A DNA stretch of 9,329 nucleotides, taken from the NCBI GenBank assembly GCA_004299665.1, contig SCQZ01000377.1, positions 1 through 9,329 of the forward strand, given 5' to 3'. The translations under genes and the position numbers were made by a program. The stretch comes from Jatrophihabitans sp. (GTDB taxonomy: Bacteria; Actinomycetota; Actinomycetes; Mycobacteriales; Jatrophihabitantaceae). Positions 4,246 through 9,329 of this stretch are shown here, in pieces; the first letter of the stretch is position 1, and each line of letters starts with the position of its first letter. The notes below the pieces were generated by a model. That model was not told the DNA's origin, ran no database searches, and worked only from the letters and a program-made list of their open reading frames with translations.

Positions 4246-5144
4246 GCCCGGTCCCGCACCCGGATCATCCCCTCCTGCACGACGCTGACCAGGTGGGTCC
4301 CGTCCCGGTCGAAGAACCTGCCGCTGGCCAGTCCCCTGCCGCCCGCGGCCGTCGGTGACTCCGCCGCGTACAGGAACCACTCGTCGGCACGGAACGTCCG
4401 CTGGAACCACATCGCGTGATCGAGCGAGGCCATCGCGGTCACCTCGCGGCCGGCGACCAGCCCGTGCCGCGCGAGGACCGAGTCCAGCAGCGTCATGTCG
4501 GAGGCGTAGGTCAGCACGCACACGTGCAGCAGCGGATCGTCCGGCAGCCGCCCGTTCGCGCGCATCCACACCCGGCTCAGCCCGCCGCGCGCGGGCGGTG
4601 TCGGCACCTGCCACTGGGGCGGGTCGACGTAACGCAGTTCGATCGGCCGCGGCGAGGCGAGGAAGTACTCGGCGGTCTCGGAGTCGGTGCGGGCCAGCCG
4701 CTCGTCGATCGTCGGCAACTCCTCCGGCGCCGGCGTCCCGGCGGGCATCGCGGGCTGGTGCTCGATCCCGGGCTGGGCGAGCTGGAAGGACGCCGAGAGC
4801 GCGAAGATCGTCCGGCCGTGCTGGACCGCCGTCACCCGGCGGGTGCTGAAGGACCGGCCGTCGCGCACACGGTCGACCTCGTAGACGATCGGGGCGTCCG
4901 AGTCACCGGCACGGATGAAGTACGAGTGCAGCGAGTGCACCGCCCGCGCCGGCTCCACCGTGCGGCCCGCCGCGACCAGTGCCTGGCCGGCGACCTGGCC
5001 CCCGAAGGCGCGCTGCCAGCGGGTGCGCGAACTCGCGCCGCGGAAGATGTTCTCCTCGATCCGCTCGAGGTCCAGCAGGCGCACGAGGCCGTCGACGGCG
5101 CCCTGACCGGCCCGCTGCCGGTCCGCGTCGACCTCAGAGGTCAT
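4236..5144 (-). CDS. tesB: Acyl-CoA thioesterase II
   Basis: This 302-aa double-hotdog thioesterase hydrolyses acyl-CoA to free fatty acid and CoA in the cytoplasm. The N-terminal hotdog has FGGQVAGQALVAA (47-59) and HSLHSYFIRAGD (70-81); the C-terminal hotdog has LTYASDMTLLDS (211-222), SLDHAMWFQR (240-249) and VVQEGMIR (288-295). Catalytic residues equivalent to the E. coli TesB Asp-Thr-Gln set are Asp216, Ser240 (Ser for Thr) and Gln290. The length is close to family members (E. coli 286 aa, mycobacterial TesB1 about 300). ATG 5142-5144 was chosen because homology begins shortly after it. The frame is open further upstream to 5333, but that part lies inside pyk and has no family resemblance. 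The start overlaps the last 11 nt of pyk, implying translational coupling and co-expression. It is convergent with the decarboxylase gene. Confidence 0.92.
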   Translation of the reverse strand: MTSEVDADRQRAGQGAVDGLVRLLDLERIEENIFRGASSRTRWQRAFGGQVAGQALVAAGRTVEPARAVHSLHSYFIRAGDSDAPIVYEVDRVRDGRSFSTRRVTAVQHGRTIFALSASFQLAQPGIEHQPAMPAGTPAPEELPTIDERLARTDSETAEYFLASPRPIELRYVDPPQWQVPTPPARGGLSRVWMRANGRLPDDPLLHVCVLTYASDMTLLDSVLARHGLVAGREVTAMASLDHAMWFQRTFRADEWFLYAAESPTAAGGRGLASGRFFDRDGTHLVSVVQEGMIRVRDRAGA

Positions 5145-6564
5145 GGCGCAGCACGTCGCCGATGTGGTGGACCCGAACCGTGTTCGTGGCCCCCGGCGTC
5201 GCGGGCGGCGTGCCCGCCACCACGACGACGAGGTCGTGCGGGCGGCACACCCCGCGGTTGAGCAGCGCCGAGTCCACCTGCCGCACCATCTCGTCGGTCG
5301 ACTTGACCGTCCACACCAGGTGTGCCTCGGCACCCCAGAGCAGGGCCATCTGCCGCTGCACCTGCTCCACCGGGGTGAACACCAGCAGCCGCTGTCGCGG
5401 CTGCAGCCGCGACAGCCGTCGCGCGGTGTCGCCGGTCTGGGTGAAGGCGACGAGCGCGACGGCCCCGAGCGCGTCGCCGATGTCGCGGGCCGCCTTGGCG
5501 ATCGCCCCGCCGGAGGTGCGCGGGTTGTGCTTGAGCGGCTGCACCCGCATCCCGGTCTCCTCGACCGAGGCGATGATGCGGCCCATGGTCGCTACCGCGA
5601 GCACGGGGTACCGGCCGATGCTCGTCTCGCCCGAGAGCATCACCGCGTCGGCGCCGTCGAGCACCGCGTTGGCCACGTCGGAGGCCTCGGCGCGCGTCGG
5701 CCGGGAATGGGTGATCATCGAGTCCAGCATCTGGGTGGCGACGATTACCGGCTTGGCGTTGTCACGGCACACCTGCACGGCGCGCTTCTGGACCACGGGG
5801 ACCTGCTCGAGGGGCATCTCCACGCCGAGGTCGCCGCGCGCCACCATGAGCCCGTCGAAGGCGAGCACCACCTCCTCGAGGCGCTCCACGGCCTCGGGCT
5901 TCTCCAGCTTGGCGATGACCGGGCGGCGGATACCGACGCGGTCCATCACCTGGTGCACCAGCTTGACGTCGTCGGCCTGCCGGACGAACGAGAGCGCCAC
6001 GAAGTCGACCCCGAGGCGCAGCGCGAACTCCAGGTCGTCCGCGTCCTTCTCCGACATCGCGGGCACGCTCACCTCGACACCCGGCAGCGACAGGCCCTTG
6101 TTGTTGCTGACCGTGCCGCCCTCGGTGACGTCGCAGACCACGTCGGTGCCGTTCTCGACGTCGACGCAGACGAGCGCCACGTTGCCGTCGTCGACGAGCA
6201 GCTTGTCCCCCGGGCGCACGTCGTCGGCGAGGTGCCGGTACGTGGTGGAGACGCGGTCGTGATCACCGGGACAGTCCTCGACGGTGATGCGCACGCGTTC
6301 GCCGGTGGCCCACTCCACGGGGCCGTCGGCGAAGCGGCCGAGGCGGATCTTGGGACCCTGCAGGTCCGCCAGCACCGCGACGTTGCGGCCCGCCGCCTGC
6401 GCGGCCTGGCGGACCTCGCGGAACCGGCGGCCGTGCTCGGCGTGCTCGCCGTGGCTGAAGTTCAGCCGCGCGACGTCCATGCCCGCATCGACCAGCGCGC
6501 GGCAGCGTTCGGGGGTGTCGGTGGACGGCCCCAGCGTGCAGACGATCTTCGCGCGGCGCGTCAC
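5134..6564 (-). CDS. pyk: Pyruvate kinase
   Basis: This 476-aa enzyme converts phosphoenolpyruvate and ADP to pyruvate and ATP in the last step of glycolysis. The N-terminal strand RAKIVCTLGPS (4-14) and RLNFSHGEH (33-41, monovalent cation and nucleotide site) open the barrel; ADLQGPKIRLG (66-76) follows. The B domain covers about 70-168. Catalytic Lys219 lies in VIAKLEKPE, the metal-binding region is ARGDLGVE (242-249), and the signature ATQMLDSMITHSRPTRAE (276-293) and MLSGETSIGRYP (309-320) are intact. The C-terminal effector domain begins near 350 and holds FTQTGDTARRL (374-384), a likely phospho-effector loop. The start is GTG 6562-6564, preceded by TACGCT at a leaderless distance. gltB ends 22 nt upstream on the same strand, and tesB overlaps the end by 11 nt. 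The coding sequence contains a 26-bp perfect palindrome at 5391-5416. No lesions are seen. Confidence 0.96.
   Translation of the reverse strand: MTRRAKIVCTLGPSTDTPERCRALVDAGMDVARLNFSHGEHAEHGRRFREVRQAAQAAGRNVAVLADLQGPKIRLGRFADGPVEWATGERVRITVEDCPGDHDRVSTTYRHLADDVRPGDKLLVDDGNVALVCVDVENGTDVVCDVTEGGTVSNNKGLSLPGVEVSVPAMSEKDADDLEFALRLGVDFVALSFVRQADDVKLVHQVMDRVGIRRPVIAKLEKPEAVERLEEVVLAFDGLMVARGDLGVEMPLEQVPVVQKRAVQVCRDNAKPVIVATQMLDSMITHSRPTRAEASDVANAVLDGADAVMLSGETSIGRYPVLAVATMGRIIASVEETGMRVQPLKHNPRTSGGAIAKAARDIGDALGAVALVAFTQTGDTARRLSRLQPRQRLLVFTPVEQVQRQMALLWGAEAHLVWTVKSTDEMVRQVDSALLNRGVCRPHDLVVVVAGTPPATPGATNTVRVHHIGDVLRHDL
5391..5416. repeat. 26-bp perfect palindrome within pyk
   Basis: gctgtcgcggctg (5391-5403) is followed immediately by its exact reverse complement (5404-5416). 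The palindrome cannot be extended because bases 5390 and 5417 are both C. On the coding strand it covers residues L384 to Q391 (LSRLQPRQ) in the C-terminal domain. In single-stranded DNA or mRNA it would form a GC-rich hairpin of about 11 bp with a 4-nt loop. Confidence 0.9.
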
Positions 6565-6571
6565 GGGACCA

Positions 6572-6577
6572 AGCGTA
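6572..6577 (-). promoter_or_regulatory. Candidate -10 for leaderless pyk transcript
   Basis: The minus strand reads TACGCT, then 7 nt, then the GTG at 6564. There is no Shine-Dalgarno in the 22-nt gltB-pyk gap. The layout suggests that pyk has its own promoter at the end of gltB, besides any read-through. No convincing -35 is visible. Confidence 0.5.
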
Positions 6578-6586
6578 GTGGCCCGG

Positions 6587-9328
6587 TCAGCCGCGGGCGG
6601 CTGCCATCACGGCGGCGTCGACGTCCTCGCCCTCCTCCTGGGCGCGCCGGGTGGTCTCCAGGACGCGGCGGAAGTCCCGGGCCACGATCGCCGAGAACCG
6701 CGCGAGCGCCGCCGCCCAGTCGGCGAGCAGCGCGTGCGCGACCGTGGATCCGGTTGCCCGGGCGTGCGCCGCGACGATCTCCCGCAGGCGGTCGGCATCT
6801 GCTCCGGTCACCGGCTCGACGTCGACCAGGTCGGTGTTGACCTGCGCCAGCTCCGCGTCCAGGACGTACGCGTGCCCGCCGGACATGCCGGCCCCGACGT
6901 TGCGGCCGGTGGGTCCAAGGATCACCGCGGTGCCGCCGGTCATGTACTCGAGCGCGTGGTCCCCGGTCCCCTCGCACACCGCCGTGGCCCCGGAGTTGCG
7001 GACGCAGAACCGCTCGCCGACGACGCCGCGCAGGTACAGCTCGCCCGCGGTCGCGCCGTAGCCGATCACGTTCCCGGCGATGACGTTGACCTCCGCCGCG
7101 AACGGAGCGGCCTCGTCCGGGCGCACCGCGATCACACCGCCGGACAGTCCCTTGCCGACGTAGTCGTTCGCGTCCCCGAACAGGCTCAGCGTGACGCCCC
7201 TCGGCAGGAACGCGCCGAACGACTGACCCGCCGAGCCGCGGAAGGTGATGTCGATCGTCCCCGGCGGCAGACCCTCGGCCCCGTACCGGCGGGTGACCAT
7301 CGAACCGAGCATCGTGCCCACGGTCCGGTTCACGTTGCGCACCGGCAGTTCCAGCCGCACCGGCGTGCCGTCCAGCAGGGCACCCTCGCAGAGCTGGACC
7401 AGCGTGTTGTCCAGCGCCGCGTCCAGGCCGTGGTCCTGCGCGCGGGTGCGACGCGGGGCGTCCCCGTAGGGCGAGGCGGGGACGGCGAGCAGCGGCGCCA
7501 GGTCCAGCCCGGCCGCCTTCCAGTGCCCGACGGCCGCTCGCGTGTCGAGCACCTCCGCGTGCCCGATCGCCTCCTGCAACGACCGGAAACCCAGCGACGC
7601 CAGGATCTCGCGCGTCTGCTCGGCGATGTACTCGAAGAACGTCTCGACGAACTCCGGCTTGCCGGTGAACCGCTCGCGCAGCACGGGGTTCTGGGTGGCG
7701 ACCCCGACCGGGCAGGTGTCCAGGTGGCAGACCCGCATCATGATGCAGCCGGAGACGATCAGCGGCGCGGTGGCGAACCCGAACTCCTCCGCCCCGAGCA
7801 GTGCGGCGACGACCACGTCCCGCCCGGTCTTCATCGCCCCGTCGACCTGGACGGTGATGCGGTCCCGCAGGCCGTTGAGCAGCAGCGTCTGCTGGGTGTC
7901 GGCCAGCCCGAGTTCCCACGGCAGCCCGGCGTGCTTGAGGGACGTCAGCGGTGCAGCCCCGGTCCCGCCGTCGTGACCGGAGATGAGCACGACGTCCGCG
8001 TGCGCCTTCGACACCCCCGCGGCGACCGTCCCGACGCCCGCCTCGGCGACCAGCTTGACGTGGATGCGGGCCTGGTCGTTGGCGTTCTTGAGGTCGTGGA
8101 TCAGTTGCGCGAGGTCCTCGATGGAGTAGATGTCGTGGTGCGGCGGCGGGCTGATCAACCCCACCCCGGGCGTCGAATGCCGGGTGCGGGCGATCCACGG
8201 GTACACCTTGTAGCCGGGCAGCTGGCCGCCCTCGCCGGGCTTGGCACCCTGGGCGACCTTGATCTGGATGTCGTCCGCGTTGACGAGGTAGTGCGAGGTC
8301 ACGCCGAATCGCCCGGAGGCGACCTGCTTGACGGCCGAGCGCCGCAGGTCGCCGTTCTCGTCGGGCAGGTAGCGGTCGGCGTCCTCGCCGCCCTCGCCGG
8401 AGTTGGACTTGCCGCCTAGGCGGTTCATGGCGATCGCCAGCGTCTCGTGCGCCTCGGCGGAGATCGACCCGTAGGACATGGCGCCGGTCGCGAAGCGCTT
8501 GACGATCTCGCTGACGGGCTCGACCTGCTCCAGCGGGATCGGTGCCCGGTCCGGGGCGAACTCGAACAGCCCGCGCAGCGTGCCGCCCTCGCGGTTGAGG
8601 GCCTCGACCTTCTCGCAGTACTCCCGGAACACCTGGTAGCGGCGCTGCCGGGTGGCGTGCTGCAGCAGGAACACGGTCTCGGGGCTGAACAGGTGCAACT
8701 CCCCCTCGCGGCGCCACTGGTACTGACCGCCGACGTCCAGACGGCGGTGCGCCTTCGCGGTCGGGATGGGCGGGTAGGCGGTGGCGTGCCGCGCGGCGCA
8801 CTCCTCGGCCAGCACCTCCAGCCCGACGCCGCCCAGCCGGGACCGCGTGCCGCCGAAGTAGTCGTCCAGTACCTGCTGCGACAGGCCGAACGCCTCGAAC
8901 ACCTGGGCGCCGGTGTAGGACGCGATCGTCGAGATGCCCATCTTGGACATCACCTTCAGCACGCCCTTGCTCAGCGCCTTGACGTAGTTCGCCACCGCCC
9001 GCTCCGCGGTCAGCCCGCGGATCGCTCCGGCGGCGACGAGGTCCTCGATCGTCTCGAAGGCCAGGTAGGGGTTGACGGCCGCGGCGCCGTACCCGACCAG
9101 CAGCGCGACGTGATGGATCTCGCGCACCTCGCCGGTCTCGATCACCAGGCCGACCTGGGTGCGCTGCCCGGTACGGATCAGGTGCTGGTGGACGGCGGAG
9201 GTGAGCAGCAGCGACGGGATCGGCGCGTGGTCCTCGTCGCAGCCACGGTCGGAGAGGATGAGGATGCGGGCGCCGTCGGCGATCGCCCGGGAGCTGTCGC
9301 GGCAGGCACGTCCGATCGCGGCCTGCAA
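6587..9328 (-). CDS. gltB: Glutamate synthase large subunit, C-terminal part (partial)
   Basis: The visible 913 codons are the C-terminal part of the large (alpha) subunit of NADPH-dependent glutamate synthase, normally about 1,500 aa. With GltD it turns 2-oxoglutarate and glutamine into two glutamates. The N-terminal glutamine amidotransferase domain and the true start lie beyond the right edge. In visible numbering, the central domain occupies about 1-220. The FMN/2-oxoglutarate synthase domain (about 270-620) has GAMSYGSIS (282-290), GGKSNSGEGGED (305-316), KPGEGGQLPGYKV (363-375) and GHDGGTGAAP (451-460). The 3Fe-4S cysteines are C528, C534 and C539 (C-x5-C-x4-C). The glycine-rich beta-helix domain (about 660-830) has GSAGQSFGAF, GKGLSGG and GAGMSGGHAY. 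The reading frame is intact to the TGA. gltD is not in the window; pyk follows after 22 nt. Confidence 0.96.
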   Translation of the reverse strand: MQAAIGRACRDSSRAIADGARILILSDRGCDEDHAPIPSLLLTSAVHQHLIRTGQRTQVGLVIETGEVREIHHVALLVGYGAAAVNPYLAFETIEDLVAAGAIRGLTAERAVANYVKALSKGVLKVMSKMGISTIASYTGAQVFEAFGLSQQVLDDYFGGTRSRLGGVGLEVLAEECAARHATAYPPIPTAKAHRRLDVGGQYQWRREGELHLFSPETVFLLQHATRQRRYQVFREYCEKVEALNREGGTLRGLFEFAPDRAPIPLEQVEPVSEIVKRFATGAMSYGSISAEAHETLAIAMNRLGGKSNSGEGGEDADRYLPDENGDLRRSAVKQVASGRFGVTSHYLVNADDIQIKVAQGAKPGEGGQLPGYKVYPWIARTRHSTPGVGLISPPPHHDIYSIEDLAQLIHDLKNANDQARIHVKLVAEAGVGTVAAGVSKAHADVVLISGHDGGTGAAPLTSLKHAGLPWELGLADTQQTLLLNGLRDRITVQVDGAMKTGRDVVVAALLGAEEFGFATAPLIVSGCIMMRVCHLDTCPVGVATQNPVLRERFTGKPEFVETFFEYIAEQTREILASLGFRSLQEAIGHAEVLDTRAAVGHWKAAGLDLAPLLAVPASPYGDAPRRTRAQDHGLDAALDNTLVQLCEGALLDGTPVRLELPVRNVNRTVGTMLGSMVTRRYGAEGLPPGTIDITFRGSAGQSFGAFLPRGVTLSLFGDANDYVGKGLSGGVIAVRPDEAAPFAAEVNVIAGNVIGYGATAGELYLRGVVGERFCVRNSGATAVCEGTGDHALEYMTGGTAVILGPTGRNVGAGMSGGHAYVLDAELAQVNTDLVDVEPVTGADADRLREIVAAHARATGSTVAHALLADWAAALARFSAIVARDFRRVLETTRRAQEEGEDVDAAVMAAARG

Positions 9329-9329
9329 C

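Noticed and set aside
4580..4596. 6-bp inverted repeat (gcccgc ... gcgggc) inside tesB
   Set aside because: Short all-GC inverted repeats are frequent by chance in coding DNA of this composition.
5145..5333. N-terminal extension of tesB to an upstream start
   Set aside because: The added 63 codons are Arg/Thr-rich, lie wholly inside pyk, and resemble no thioesterase; ATG 5144 gives the family length.
5143..6840. Plus-strand open frame of 565 codons opposite pyk and the end of gltB
   Set aside because: His/Arg/Val-rich shadow; all family motifs are on the minus strand.
6284..8419. Plus-strand open frame of 711 codons and a minus-strand frame of 746 codons (6561-8801) within gltB
   Set aside because: Both are out-of-frame readings of gltB with no recognisable domain; gltB itself has intact FMN and 3Fe-4S motifs.

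Overview
The window is gene-dense, very GC-rich DNA (roughly 70% G+C by eye) with GTG starts, leaderless-looking promoters and gene content typical of a high-GC Gram-positive (Actinobacteria/Actinomycetota). The clearest pointer is the combination of a pyruvate kinase, a TesB-type acyl-CoA thioesterase, an ANTAR response regulator closely resembling mycobacterial PdtaR, and a branched-chain-amino-acid-type solute-binding lipoprotein. From memory, related groupings occur in Mycobacterium (pykA-tesB1 near pdtaR) and Streptomyces (gltB, pyk, ANTAR regulator and liv transporter in one neighbourhood). I cannot name the genus.

Layout from left to right. At the left edge is a very strong GC hairpin (1-33), followed by a minus-strand substrate-binding lipoprotein of an ABC importer (68-1306, GTG start with a clear AGGAGG). 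A 139-bp leader with two dyads separates it from the minus-strand pdtaR-like regulator (1446-2060). A plus-strand tRNA gene (2100-2173, anticodon CAA) diverges from pdtaR. It is unusual: the D-arm is of leucine type but the variable loop is only 5 nt, and the 3' end is tandemly duplicated. After a 145-bp spacer with hairpins come two plus-strand genes, probably one operon: an AhpD-like/carboxymuconolactone decarboxylase-family protein (2319-2783) and a PLP-dependent aromatic-L-amino-acid decarboxylase (2805-4223). They converge on tesB (4236-5144, minus), which overlaps the end of pyk (5134-6564, minus) by 11 nt. pyk lies 22 nt downstream of the C-terminal 913 codons of gltB, the glutamate synthase large subunit (6587-9328, minus), which runs off the right edge.

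Functionally, the minus-strand block gltB-pyk-tesB is core nitrogen, glycolytic and acyl-CoA metabolism. The plus-strand pair looks like an accessory amine-forming or redox cassette placed just after a tRNA. The pdtaR and binding-protein pair combines an RNA-binding two-component output protein with nutrient uptake. No mobile-element genes, CRISPR arrays or phage genes are visible, and no gene-free stretch exceeds 300 bases. Most of the window is ordinary housekeeping DNA. The items most worth checking are the hybrid-looking tRNA, its duplicated 3' end, a 26-bp perfect palindrome inside pyk, and a repeated leaderless-promoter pattern.
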